A DNA stretch of 64,000 nucleotides, taken from contig NZ_CP028365.1 in NCBI RefSeq assembly GCF_003033925.1, positions 62,001 to 126,000 on the forward strand, given 5' to 3'. This DNA is from Tannerella serpentiformis (GTDB lineage Bacteria; Bacteroidota; Bacteroidia; Bacteroidales; Tannerellaceae). A program made the position numbers and the translations under genes. Positions within the stretch are counted from its first letter, which is position 1; each line of letters opens with the position of its first letter. This document shows, one piece after another, positions 53,158 through 61,519 of this stretch. The notes under the pieces were generated by a model, which made no database searches, was not told where the DNA came from, and worked only from the letters and a program-made list of their open reading frames with translations.

Positions 53158-53643
53158 ATGAAAGTACTCTTTGAAGGTACCGGGGCCATGTTTCCTGTGG
53201 CCACCGCGTGTTTCGTATTCGTTTTAATCGCCATCATCGTAGACCTCATCAGCGGCATACGGAAGGCCAAAGAGAGTGGGCAAGAGATCCGCTCGAAACC
53301 ACTCAGCCGGACGGTCACGAAGTTCGTCATCTATGAGGGCGCCGTGGTCATTGCGACCATGATCGACTACATGCTGCATTTCTCGCATCTGTTTGTATTG
53401 ATGAAGCTGCACCCCATCGTAGGGTTGCCCGTCATTACCTGTCTGATGAGTGTCTTTCTCTGCATCATCGAGATTCTCAGCGTACGCGAAAAGGCCGACG
53501 AAAAGACCCGCCGCCGCTCTGAGGCTATCGTGCAAGCCGTGATTGAAGCCCTTGGAACGGATAACCTCGCCGAGATTCTACGGAAGAAGGCAGATGACAC
53601 CTTGCATGGCCACCAAGCGCCCCCTCAACAACCCAACAAATAA
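53158..53643 (+). CDS. Phage holin (Bacteriophage holin family 4-like)
   Basis: 161 residues. Three hydrophobic stretches lie within about 10-120: MFPVATACFVFVLIAIIVDL, YEGAVVIATMIDYML, IVGLPVITCLMSVFLCIIEI; the C-terminal tail is charged. This matches the holin type common in Bacteroides phages. It makes pores in the inner membrane to release the lysin. The endolysin gene starts 19 bases downstream, so the lysis module is intact. Confidence 0.78.
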   Translation: MKVLFEGTGAMFPVATACFVFVLIAIIVDLISGIRKAKESGQEIRSKPLSRTVTKFVIYEGAVVIATMIDYMLHFSHLFVLMKLHPIVGLPVITCLMSVFLCIIEILSVREKADEKTRRRSEAIVQAVIEALGTDNLAEILRKKADDTLHGHQAPPQQPNK

Positions 53644-53662
53644 ACGATTCAACAACCAACAA

Positions 53663-54193
53663 ATGGCAGATATACACAGATTAGGCGCCTTCATCCGGCA
53701 CTTTGAGGGCGGCTTCGCTAATGATCAGGACGATCCGGGCGGCCCCACGATGCGCGGCGTGACGATCGCCACGTATGAACACTATTGCCGCCTCCGGGGC
53801 TATCCGCGCCCCACGGTGGAGCGCCTGCGCAGCATCTCGGACGAGGAGTGGTGGAACATCCTGCGCACGCTCTACTGGGATCGCTGGCAGGCGGATCACA
53901 TCGTAAACCAATCGATCGCCGAGCTGCTCGTAGACTGGGTCTGGGCCTCGGGCTGGCCCGGTGTGCGCATCCCGCAGCGCCTCCTGGGCGTACGCGTGGA
54001 CGGCCGTGTGGGCCCCGAGACGCTCCGCGCCGTGAACACCTACACGCCGCAGCGCAAACTCTTCGACCGCATCATGCGCGCCCGGGAAGAATTCATTGAC
54101 GAGGTCTGCCGACGCCGCCCCCGGAGCATGAAGTATCGCCGCGGGTGGCTACGCCGGCTGCATAGCATCACCTTTGAAGAGCAAGCCCGATGA
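53663..54193 (+). CDS. Phage endolysin, GH108 muramidase type
   Basis: 176 residues from ATG 53663, the first start past the AACAACCAACAA leader. The catalytic region reads FIRHFEGGFANDQDDPGGPT, with the presumed catalytic Glu15; RDLYW-like RTLYWDRWQAD and a peptidoglycan-binding 3 segment (QRLLGVRVDGRVGPETLRAV) follow. It cleaves peptidoglycan at the end of infection. It overlaps the next gene by 4 bases. Confidence 0.85.
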   Translation: MADIHRLGAFIRHFEGGFANDQDDPGGPTMRGVTIATYEHYCRLRGYPRPTVERLRSISDEEWWNILRTLYWDRWQADHIVNQSIAELLVDWVWASGWPGVRIPQRLLGVRVDGRVGPETLRAVNTYTPQRKLFDRIMRAREEFIDEVCRRRPRSMKYRRGWLRRLHSITFEEQAR

Positions 54194-54387
54194 GCGCCGA
54201 AGAGTTCGACAGCATAGCCTTCACGCGCCGTCATGTGGTGCGCCTTATGGACGGCCGCGAGTACTCCATCGAAGCCGTGGACTTCGAGCAGCGCGAGGTG
54301 AAATATTACAGCGAGAGCGACTTCCCCCACTGGGTGAAGCTGAAGCGCATCGCGGCGGTGCTGAAAAAGGAATACGATACGACATGA
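54190..54387 (+). CDS. Small phage protein, homologue of the C-terminal domain of the 60309 protein
   Basis: 65 residues: AEEFDSIAFTRRHVVRLMDG, REYSIEAVDFEQREVKYY, HWVKLKRIAAVL. About half the positions match the last 58 residues of the protein at 60309-61283. A small beta-barrel is likely. It overlaps both neighbours by 4 bases, so it is co-translated with the endolysin and the methylase. Role unknown. Confidence 0.65.
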   Translation: MSAEEFDSIAFTRRHVVRLMDGREYSIEAVDFEQREVKYYSESDFPHWVKLKRIAAVLKKEYDTT

Positions 54388-55169
54388 AAAAGAGGCAAGA
54401 CGATTATGAGGCCTTTGTGGCCAAATTTGAGCGCAAACGCACCTCCGACGATTGCTACACGCCACCCGAGGTGTACGACATCGTGCGCGGCTGGCTCGGC
54501 GAACAGGTCGACCTCGCCGACGCCCAGATCGTACGCCCCTTTTGGCCGGATACGGATTACCGCGAAGTGGAATATCCCGACGGGTGCGTCGTGGTGGACA
54601 ACCCGCCGTTTTCGATTTTCGCCGAGATCGTACGGTGGTACTTAGAGCGCAGCGTACGCTTCTTCCTGTTCGCTCAGCATAAGACGATTTTGGGTCTCGA
54701 TGCGCCCTACACACGCCTCGTTTGCGGCGCAGGTGTGATCTATGAAAATGGGGCAAACGTGGCCACCTCTTTTGCCAGCAACCTGTTCGGGGACACGCTG
54801 GCCATGTCCGTGCCCGATCTTTATGAGCGCCTCACGACGGCTGTGCGTAGCAAAGATCCTTTGCCGCGTTATAGCTACCCCTCGCATTTGCTGACATTCT
54901 CCGATCTGGCCCGCTGCGCCAGCCACGGCGTAGCGCTCTCAATCCCTCGCGGCGAGGCCACGTTTGTCCGCCGTTTGGACAGCCAGCAAGCGGTGAAAAA
55001 AGCTATCTACGGCGGTGGCTTTTTGCTGTCTGACCGACAAGCCGGCCGCATGGAAGAAGCCCTTCGTGAGGCCGACCGCCTTAAAGCCGAAAAGGCTGCC
55101 AGCGTGACGTGGGCGATCTCCGACCGTGAGCGCGAAATCATCGCCCAGCTGAGCGCCGGGCAGGCTTAG
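54384..55169 (+). CDS. Adenine-type DNA methyltransferase-like phage protein
   Basis: 261 residues from ATG 54384 (ATGA overlap). It contains TSDDCYTPPEVYDIV and the N6-adenine motif DNPPF (VVDNPPFSIFAEIV), but I see no clear FxGxG SAM-binding loop, so it may be a partial or divergent methylase. The C-terminal part is helical (RQAGRMEEALREADRLKAEK). It probably modifies phage DNA against host restriction. Confidence 0.65.
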   Translation: MKKRQDDYEAFVAKFERKRTSDDCYTPPEVYDIVRGWLGEQVDLADAQIVRPFWPDTDYREVEYPDGCVVVDNPPFSIFAEIVRWYLERSVRFFLFAQHKTILGLDAPYTRLVCGAGVIYENGANVATSFASNLFGDTLAMSVPDLYERLTTAVRSKDPLPRYSYPSHLLTFSDLARCASHGVALSIPRGEATFVRRLDSQQAVKKAIYGGGFLLSDRQAGRMEEALREADRLKAEKAASVTWAISDREREIIAQLSAGQA

Positions 55170-55200
55170 TTTTTCACTTTTCGTTTTCACTTCTTTCCCC

Positions 55201-55620
55201 ATGTTTCTGACCGTCGACGAACTTTATACCCACCTGCATGACGAGACGGTGGCCGTCATTAGCCGCGACACGGAGGCCATACCCGTGGCCGCCATCGATG
55301 CTGCCATTGCCGAGGCCAAAAGCTACTTGCATGACTTCGATACGGCTGCCATTTTCTCAGCTGAAGGTGAGGCGCGCAATGCGCTGTTGCTGCTATTTGT
55401 CAAAGACATTGCCGTGTGGCACTTTGTGAACCTCGGGAATGCCTGTATCGATATGGAACTGCGCGAAAAGCGCTACGACAGTGCCATCGCGTGGCTGCGA
55501 CTTGTGCAAAAGGGCGATCTCTCACCAGACCTACCCCCGCGCACCGCTGAGCCCGGCAATGAGTCGCCGATCGGAAAGATCCACTTTGGCAGCAATCCCA
55601 AGCGCGGCCAGCATTATTAA
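55201..55620 (+). CDS. Mu gp36-like (DUF1320) protein
   Basis: 139 residues: FLTVDELYTHLHDETVAVIS, DAAIAEAKSYLHDFDTAAIF, VKDIAVWHFVNLGNACIDME, matching gp36/DUF1320, a head-tail connector-region protein of Mu-like phages. In Mu the gene lies after the major head gene; here it comes just before the portal, and no head gene is seen. Confidence 0.82.
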   Translation: MFLTVDELYTHLHDETVAVISRDTEAIPVAAIDAAIAEAKSYLHDFDTAAIFSAEGEARNALLLLFVKDIAVWHFVNLGNACIDMELREKRYDSAIAWLRLVQKGDLSPDLPPRTAEPGNESPIGKIHFGSNPKRGQHY

Positions 55621-55748
55621 GCTGTTTAGGCCTTGCGGCCTGTTTAGTTGTTGGGGGCTTCGCCCCGTTTATTCGTTGAATTGTTCAACAACTAAACAAC
55701 TAAACAACTAAACAATTCAACGATTCAACACCGATTAAACGCCATTTA
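55621..55748 (+). repeat. A/C-rich leader with GC hairpins before the portal gene
   Basis: The hairpins GGCCTTGCGGCC and GGGGCTTCGCCCC, each next to GTTTAG/TTGTT words, are followed by a AACAACTAAAC run and its inverse, forming one large inverted repeat (TTGAATTGTTCAAC at its centre). Confidence 0.75.
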
Positions 55749-58373
55749 ATGAGCAATAAAACGAAGCATAAACAGGCCGCCGCTGGCCCTATCTCTACGC
55801 AGATCATTGTGCAGCCTGTGGTGCGCACCGTCCACGATGTGGCCGCGTGGCGTTCCGCACTGCGTATGGCCGACAACGGTAACCGTACAAAGCTCTACGA
55901 CCTGTATAGTGACATCCTGCTGGATGGCGTGCTTGCCGACGCCATCGATAAACGTATCGACGCCGTCAAAGACGCCGATCTGTCGTTCACGATCGACAAC
56001 AAAGACGTGGATGTGATGTATGATCTGATGGATACGGTCGAGTTCGAGGAATTGATCGGCGAGATTATGATGGCTAAATTCTGGGGTATCTCCGTCGATG
56101 AGTTCGATTTTGACGAGGATCGAACCTTCCGCTTTACGTCTATCAATCGGAAGCACATCCGCCCGAAGTTGAAAGAGATCGTAAGGCAGCAGACGGACGA
56201 CCGCGGCATCTCCTACGCTGGTGATGATCGGGTCATTCAGTGGGGCAAAGACGACGATCTCGGGCTACTGCTGAAGGTCTCGCCATTGGTCATCTACAAA
56301 CGCGGCGGATTTGGCGACTGGGCGCAGTTTGTCGAGCTGTTCGGCATGCCCCTTCGCATCGGCAAATACAGCGCAATGGATGAAGCCAGCCGCCGCGAAT
56401 TGATCCGTGCTTTTGAGACGGCCGGATCGGCACCTTATCTCGTTATCCCCAAAGAGACGGAGGCCACGCAGGAAGCCAACGCTGCGTCTGGCAACGGACT
56501 TCTATATAAAGAGTTCCGGCAGGCTTGCACGGAGGAAATCCTGATCACCATTTTGGGGCAGACGATGACCACCGTAGACGGCAGTTCGCTGGCGCAGGGA
56601 CAGGTGCACATGGCTGTTCAAGAAAAGAAGCACCGTGCCGATAGGCGGTTCGTGGAGCGCATGCTCAATCGCTATTTCGTGCCCATGCTCATCCGCCGCG
56701 GCTATCCGATCACCGGCGGAAAGTTCCGCTACATGGATGCCAAACGCGAGCTCGAGGTGCCCGAGATCATCCAACTCTCGGACATCCTACCCATCCCGCA
56801 GAGCTACCTGCATGAAAAGTACAACATCCCTCTACCTGAGCCCGGAGAGCCTATCGCCCGCCGACAGGCGCAGCCGCTGTTTGGGGTGCCTGATGGGTCG
56901 CAAGAGGATGATGAAACGGACGAGGGAGACGCGCCCGACAAAGGCAAGGCGGATGCGCCAGAGTCTGACAAAAAGGCAGCGGAGGATGATGCGCCGACAA
57001 GTCGTAAAGTGAAACATGCGGATCGCGACCGCGGCAACTTCTTTACCCGGTTGTTCGATTTTTTCGTCCCCGCCCGGTCATACGGCCGGGCGACATCCGA
57101 CATCCTCACACTCTCGGAAGCCACGCTTGCGGATGCCCTGATCCGACAGACGATTGAGACAAAGGGACGTGCCTATTTCAGCGCCGACCTGTTTGCCTAC
57201 ACCCACACGGAGCTCATCCGCGGACTGCGAAAGGGCTATCGCCGCGCGGACGTCCGGCTGGCTGATAGTGGCTTTGTCTACAATGCCAACGATGATGCTT
57301 ACATCACCGCCTTGGAGCAAAACCTGTTTCATTTCTCAGCCGCCAAAACACTGGCTGAGGTAAGTGAGTTGAACCGTCTGTTCCGCGAGAGCAAGGGCTA
57401 CAGCGATTTCAGGAAGAAGGCCAGAGCGCTGCTAAAGGTCTACAATGAGCAATGGCTGCGCACGGAGTACAATACGGCCGTATCCGTGGCAGAATCGGCA
57501 AGCACCTACCGGCGATTGGTGGTACAGGCAAACATCTTTCCGTTTTGGGAATACCGCACCGTGGGCGATAATCGTGTTCGTTTGGAGCATCAGGCCTTGG
57601 AGGGGCTGACCTTGCCGACAGATGATCCACGCTGGCAAAAGATTATGCCACCCAATGGATGGAACTGCCGTTGCTACATTACCCCCAGAATGAGGCATGA
57701 AGGGGTAAACGTCGACTTTGGAGCCATGCAAAAGCGATGCGATGATTACCTCGAATCGCCCGAATGGAAACAGTGTGAGGCGCAGGGATTCGGCATCAAT
57801 CGTGCGAATGAAGCCGAGGTGTTTACGGCTAATCAGATGTACATTCATAAGTTCCCGAACATGTCGAGTAAGACCCTCGAAAAAATCACTCCGCAAGAGT
57901 GGGGTGTCCGTGAATCCGTCGACACGCTGAAACGGGAGGCAGAAAATGAAGTGCCCAAATATGAAGGTTCGGCAGATGAATGGTTCGAAGCTAATAAGGT
58001 AGTCGAAGACGGAACGGAACTTTTGAAGGTGGAAGACTACATCGGCCGCGTGTGGCAGATGGCAAAGGCGGCATTTGTCACACATTCAACGAACGCAGTT
58101 AAGAAGCGTGGTTTCCGCACTGAGTTTTTGAATGCCATCCGAGAGGTTGCCGCTTCGCCTGATGAAGTATGGCTGGCACGTGAGCGGAAAGATCGGATCA
58201 ATAAGGTAAAGGCATTGAACAACTACGTGATGATCAAATATTATAAGGACATCGCGTTGGCCGTAGTGGGGAAGCTCGAAAAATCAAAGTTGACTCTCAA
58301 ATCATGGTATGTGCTAAGGGATAAAGCGCCGCGCCGTGGGTTGCTGATTAGGAAACGCCCGAAAACAAAATAA
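55749..58373 (+). CDS. Portal (DUF935, Mu gp29) fused to MuF head-morphogenesis protein, with a nuclease-like C-terminus
   Basis: 874 residues. The DUF935 portal domain covers about 10-390 (VHDVAAWRSALRMADNGN, DIPPGW-like segments, ILGQTMTTVDGSSLAQGQVH). An acidic linker follows (about 395-440), then the MuF domain (about 480-640: WLRTEYNTAVSVAESASTYR, PRWQKIMPPNGWNCRCYITP). The last ~140 residues (DEVWLARERKDRINKVKALN, LTLKSWYVLRDKAPRRGLLI) resemble phage Barnase-EndoU-ColicinE5/D-RelE (PBECR) nuclease domains found on MuF proteins. In Mu these are two proteins (gp29, gp30). Confidence 0.85.
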   Translation: MSNKTKHKQAAAGPISTQIIVQPVVRTVHDVAAWRSALRMADNGNRTKLYDLYSDILLDGVLADAIDKRIDAVKDADLSFTIDNKDVDVMYDLMDTVEFEELIGEIMMAKFWGISVDEFDFDEDRTFRFTSINRKHIRPKLKEIVRQQTDDRGISYAGDDRVIQWGKDDDLGLLLKVSPLVIYKRGGFGDWAQFVELFGMPLRIGKYSAMDEASRRELIRAFETAGSAPYLVIPKETEATQEANAASGNGLLYKEFRQACTEEILITILGQTMTTVDGSSLAQGQVHMAVQEKKHRADRRFVERMLNRYFVPMLIRRGYPITGGKFRYMDAKRELEVPEIIQLSDILPIPQSYLHEKYNIPLPEPGEPIARRQAQPLFGVPDGSQEDDETDEGDAPDKGKADAPESDKKAAEDDAPTSRKVKHADRDRGNFFTRLFDFFVPARSYGRATSDILTLSEATLADALIRQTIETKGRAYFSADLFAYTHTELIRGLRKGYRRADVRLADSGFVYNANDDAYITALEQNLFHFSAAKTLAEVSELNRLFRESKGYSDFRKKARALLKVYNEQWLRTEYNTAVSVAESASTYRRLVVQANIFPFWEYRTVGDNRVRLEHQALEGLTLPTDDPRWQKIMPPNGWNCRCYITPRMRHEGVNVDFGAMQKRCDDYLESPEWKQCEAQGFGINRANEAEVFTANQMYIHKFPNMSSKTLEKITPQEWGVRESVDTLKREAENEVPKYEGSADEWFEANKVVEDGTELLKVEDYIGRVWQMAKAAFVTHSTNAVKKRGFRTEFLNAIREVAASPDEVWLARERKDRINKVKALNNYVMIKYYKDIALAVVGKLEKSKLTLKSWYVLRDKAPRRGLLIRKRPKTK

Positions 58374-58393
58374 GCCGGATTGCTCCGGCTTAT
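58370..58393 (-). terminator. Terminator of a lost minus-strand gene
   Basis: A 10-bp stem, ATAAGCCGGA (58370-58379) with TCCGGCTTAT (58384-58393), and an A-rich run just upstream that gives a T-run on the minus strand. It overlaps the stop of the portal-MuF gene. Confidence 0.6.
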
Positions 58394-58464
58394 GGGGATT
58401 GGTCTGCGGGCACGCTGTGAATCCAGTCGGCGAAAGCCTCATCATCCCCGAGATGCCTATAGCC
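58390..58464 (-). pseudogene. Minus-strand C-terminal fragment
   Basis: Minus-strand codons from 58464 to TAA at 58390 read GYRHLGDDEAFADWIHSVPA and then DQSP, with no start codon and a stop just upstream. It ends in the terminator at 58370-58393, which supports a real gene end left behind by a deletion. Bases 58465-58518 hold nothing else. Confidence 0.35.
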
Positions 58465-58518
58465 TTACCCGCGACCGCAAACTTCAATGCAAATATACAA
58501 CGAAACAGGGAACAGAAT

Positions 58519-59019
58519 ATGGATATAGATGAGTTCAAGAATTATTTGAAGGCTTTACCGGAAAAGATTTTGAGCACTGCGCCTGCCATTGTGTCAGAGA
58601 CAGCGGTAGAGTATTACAAAGAGCGCTTTGCGGTGAAAGGGTTCGATGGATCTCCGTGGATACTAGGCAGACCGAAAAAGAGCGGCTCCCTATTGGTGCA
58701 AAGCGGTAATCTGATGAATAGTATCCGTCCCGCCTACGTGGGGCCGGATAAGGTCGTCATCTCAGCCGGTAATGCCCAAGTGCCCTACGCACAAGTGCAC
58801 AATGAGGGGTTCGAGGGGGATGTGGCTATACAGTCCTACGTGCGCAGCACGAAGGGCAAAGCGAATAAGAAAAAGGCGGATGCCGGCGACGCCCCGGGCA
58901 CGGTAAAGGCGCACACGCGTCACATGAATATCCCCAAGCGGCAATTCATGGGCTATTCTCGAGACATGGCCGACCGCATCAAAAAGCGTCTCGATGAGGC
59001 CATCGATGGCATACTGTAA
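58519..59019 (+). CDS. Mu gpG-like virion morphogenesis protein
   Basis: 166 residues from ATG 58519 (MDIDEFKNYLKALPEKIL). Family features: AVEYYKERFAVKGFDGSPWI, KKSGSLLVQSGNLMNSIRPA, QVPYAQVHNEGFEG and RQFMGYS near the end. gpG-like proteins help head or tail completion. A start is possible further upstream, but that part crosses the minus-strand fragment. Confidence 0.82.
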   Translation: MDIDEFKNYLKALPEKILSTAPAIVSETAVEYYKERFAVKGFDGSPWILGRPKKSGSLLVQSGNLMNSIRPAYVGPDKVVISAGNAQVPYAQVHNEGFEGDVAIQSYVRSTKGKANKKKADAGDAPGTVKAHTRHMNIPKRQFMGYSRDMADRIKKRLDEAIDGIL

Positions 59020-59037
59020 TCAAATAGAATAGAGGCA

Positions 59038-59484
59038 ATGAATAAGGAACTGTTTATCGCTTTATGCGACCGAATCGGGCAGTGTGTGCCCGAGATTCGT
59101 TTTATAGACTTCGACCGCGGGCAGCTGAGCGCATCCGGCGAACGCCCGCCCGTGGAATGGCCTTGCTGTCTGTTGAGCATCGACTACACGAATTGCCGTG
59201 ACCTTGCCGTGGAAGTGAATACGCAATTGGTAATGGCTGACATCACCCTACGCGTGGCCTTTCCACCGGCTGGCGAAACGCACAACCACGCCCCTGAAAA
59301 GGTGCGCGACATGGCCCTGCAAATGCTCGACACGGTGGAAAAGCTACACGATGCCCTCCAAGGTGAGACGCTGGGCGATACGGTTTCCACCCTCAGCCGC
59401 AGCCGTGCCACAATGCAGACACGCAGCAATAAGATCGTCGTGTTCAATCTGATCTACTCGACGACCTTCCAAGAAGTAAAGTAG
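59038..59484 (+). CDS. Phage tail-completion/connector protein (Mu gp37-like)
   Basis: 148 residues starting 18 bases after gpG: CDRIGQCVPEIRFIDFDRGQ, WPCCLLSIDYTNC, HNHAPEKVRDMALQMLDTVE, ending FNLIYSTTFQEV. Size, position after gpG and strand pattern fit the small gp37/tail-terminator-type proteins. The family call is tentative. Confidence 0.6.
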   Translation: MNKELFIALCDRIGQCVPEIRFIDFDRGQLSASGERPPVEWPCCLLSIDYTNCRDLAVEVNTQLVMADITLRVAFPPAGETHNHAPEKVRDMALQMLDTVEKLHDALQGETLGDTVSTLSRSRATMQTRSNKIVVFNLIYSTTFQEVK

Positions 59485-59534
59485 ACAATCAAAAGGGGTG
59501 AAAATACCCCCCTTCGAGGTGTGAAAGGGATACA

Positions 59535-59567
59535 AAAAACGGGGCACGAAAAACACGCCCCGTTTTT
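59535..59567. terminator. Bidirectional terminator after the gp37-like gene
   Basis: AAAAACGGGGC (59535-59545) pairs with GCCCCGTTTTT (59557-59567). Just after it, TTGTACTTTTTGATTGG is repeated directly with a 22-base period, the second copy at about 59588. It is a plausible place for a new promoter, since TACTTTTTG resembles the -7 box. Confidence 0.75.
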
Positions 59568-59714
59568 GTACTTTTTGATTGGAAACCTTGTACTTTTTGA
59601 TTGGCGGATTATATATAACGACGTCCTTCAGAACATAGAGGGAAAACTGGCCTTTCGGATCATTCAGGCCATCCGCCGCCAAGTGGGGGACACAGACGAA
59701 AAGGAGGCAAAGCC

Positions 59715-60218
59715 ATGCAGGTAGTTAACCAAGGCGCATCGGCCACCTTCAACCTGAACTTGAAGAAATGCAAGCGCTTCATCGACTTCTCCAAGGTAAC
59801 TGACCTCACCGTGGCCCTGCTATGCGACAACATGAACGTCCGCACAGAGCTGAACCCCGGTGAACATTTCCGCGTGAGTGGTGACTGCCTGACGCTGCTC
59901 TTGGACAAGACGCTGACCGTCCGCGTGGGGAAATACAAAGTGCTCGTGCGTGGCAAGTATGAGGGAGAGTGGATCGCCTTCGATCCCTACGCCTTCGTCA
60001 TCGTTCGCACCCCCGCGCCTTCCGTCTACGAGACCACGCGCTACGGCATGACGGGCCATTTCGAGGTCAGTGTGGCCTTCGGCGACAGCGCTGGTGAAGA
60101 GGTCGACCCCGTCTTCCAGAACTCCCCCGCCGGCAACATTCGGCAAGAGGACATCGACGAATGGAACACACCGCCCAGCACCCTCTCTGACGCTGAGATC
60201 GACGCGATATGTAAGTAA
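59715..60218 (+). CDS. Phage late protein, beta-rich
   Basis: 167 residues starting MQVVNQGASATFNLNLKKCK. Many short strands follow (VRTELNPGEHFRVSGDCLTL, VGKYKVLVRGKYEGEWIAFD), then a polar tail (NIRQEDIDEWNTPPSTLS). It looks like a structural or receptor-facing phage protein. No family recognised. It begins after the terminator and the 22-bp direct repeat. Confidence 0.6.
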   Translation: MQVVNQGASATFNLNLKKCKRFIDFSKVTDLTVALLCDNMNVRTELNPGEHFRVSGDCLTLLLDKTLTVRVGKYKVLVRGKYEGEWIAFDPYAFVIVRTPAPSVYETTRYGMTGHFEVSVAFGDSAGEEVDPVFQNSPAGNIRQEDIDEWNTPPSTLSDAEIDAICK

Positions 60219-60308
60219 CCAAGGCAACGGTTAATATTTGGTGAGTAGCTGGGGCAGCTTCGGTCGCCCCCTCCCTCAACAACCCAACAAATAGACGATT
60301 CAACAACA

Positions 60309-61283
60309 ATGAACACTCCAACAAAAATTACCATCCCGCCGGAGTTTATCCCGGCCTATGCCCCCTACAGCTATAAAGGGCAACCCGTCAAGGGCGCCTT
60401 TGGGCCCAACACCCGCCCCGACTTTGTCAAGGCCAGCGACCGCGCCTACTTCGAGGCTGACAATACGCTCAGCAACGCGATGCGCCAGCTGATGATTGCG
60501 ATGGACGTACTGGACACCGGCGCAGGCATGAAGCCTGTAGGCGACTACAATTACTGCAACATCAAGGCACGCCGCGGGCAAAGCGGGCGACTTGGAGATG
60601 ACAAAGTAGAGGGAAGTCTCGATCCGTATGCCAACTACACCAGTCATGTGGACTTTGCCCGGGCTAAATTGCAGCTCATTCAGCACCCCCGATGGGGCGT
60701 GAACCTTGCAACGGATACCCCCTCGGAGGTGATCGACAAAATCGAGGGCACGCCCATTGTTTGGGGCACCCTCTTCAGCCCCGCCGCACAAAGGGCGCTG
60801 GAGAAGGGCCTCGGTATCGATGATTTGAAGTTCGACTACGAGAAGGCCATCGTGAAGCGTTACCGCGCCCTTGGGATCACAGACATCCAAAGCGCCCGCA
60901 AGAAGTATTATTGTGAGAAGATGACCGCCATCGGCCGGCAGGTAGGCCAGATGATGGCCGGCGGCGACCCGAACGTGACCTACACGCCCGACTTCGAGCG
61001 CAAGGCTACCCCCATCGAACCGCCTGTGGTACCACCTATCCGCCCGCTGGATCCCGCGGCCCCGGTCGTACCGCCCCAGCCTACGTTGGTGCAAGGACCC
61101 ACGCCGATCACCCCCGAAGCCTTCGACGCTCTCGCTTTCACACGAAAGACCAGGGCGCGGCTGATGGATGGGCGGACAGTCTACGTGACGGCCGTCGACT
61201 TCGAGCTCCGACAAGTGAAGTTTTACAACGAGAAAGACGCCCCCTACTGGGTGAATCTGGACAAGGTCACGGCCATCGTGTAA
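60309..61283 (+). CDS. Phage protein with lysozyme-like region and a reused C-terminal module
   Basis: 324 residues. Residues 1-235 are helical (QLMIAMDVLDTGAGMKPVGD, YNYCNIKARRGQSGRLG, YANYTSHVDFARAKLQLI, IDDLKFDYEKAIVKRYRALG), a layout like prophage proteins with a glucosaminidase-like fold, though catalytic residues cannot be confirmed. A Pro-rich linker lies at about 240-265 (PPVVPPIRPLDP). The last 58 residues are homologous to the 65-residue protein at 54190. Role unknown. Confidence 0.6.
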   Translation: MNTPTKITIPPEFIPAYAPYSYKGQPVKGAFGPNTRPDFVKASDRAYFEADNTLSNAMRQLMIAMDVLDTGAGMKPVGDYNYCNIKARRGQSGRLGDDKVEGSLDPYANYTSHVDFARAKLQLIQHPRWGVNLATDTPSEVIDKIEGTPIVWGTLFSPAAQRALEKGLGIDDLKFDYEKAIVKRYRALGITDIQSARKKYYCEKMTAIGRQVGQMMAGGDPNVTYTPDFERKATPIEPPVVPPIRPLDPAAPVVPPQPTLVQGPTPITPEAFDALAFTRKTRARLMDGRTVYVTAVDFELRQVKFYNEKDAPYWVNLDKVTAIV

Positions 61284-61310
61284 CCAATCAACTAAATACA
61301 AACAAACAAG

Positions 61311-61469
61311 GGAGACGGCTAACTGTAGGGGCAAAAAAGAAGCCCCTGTCTCCACCCGGGATAGCTCTCACACAGGCCCGGAATGATAAAGGTGCTGCTA
61401 CACCACGACAGAGGCTTTTTATGGCCTTTGATTCGGTGTAGCAGCACCTATTTTTATGTGAGAGAGGCC
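61311..61469 (+). ncRNA. Candidate structured RNA between two late genes
   Basis: Nested perfect stems: GGAGAC (61311-61316) with GTCTCC (61348-61353); AGGGGC (61327-61332) with GCCCCT (61342-61347); CTCTCACA (61365-61372) with TGTGAGAG (61457-61464); and a 15-bp stem AGGTGCTGCTACACC (61390-61404) with GGTGTAGCAGCACCT (61435-61449). Five T follow at 61451-61455. No ORF of note. Confidence 0.55.
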
Positions 61470-61519
61470 GCAAAAATAGAATTTAAACGATATACGAATA
61501 CTGATTAAACAACGACTAA

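Noticed and set aside
59521-59724. 67-residue ORF after the gp37-like gene
   Set aside because: It begins inside the run-up to a terminator and reads through its stem and the 22-bp direct repeat.
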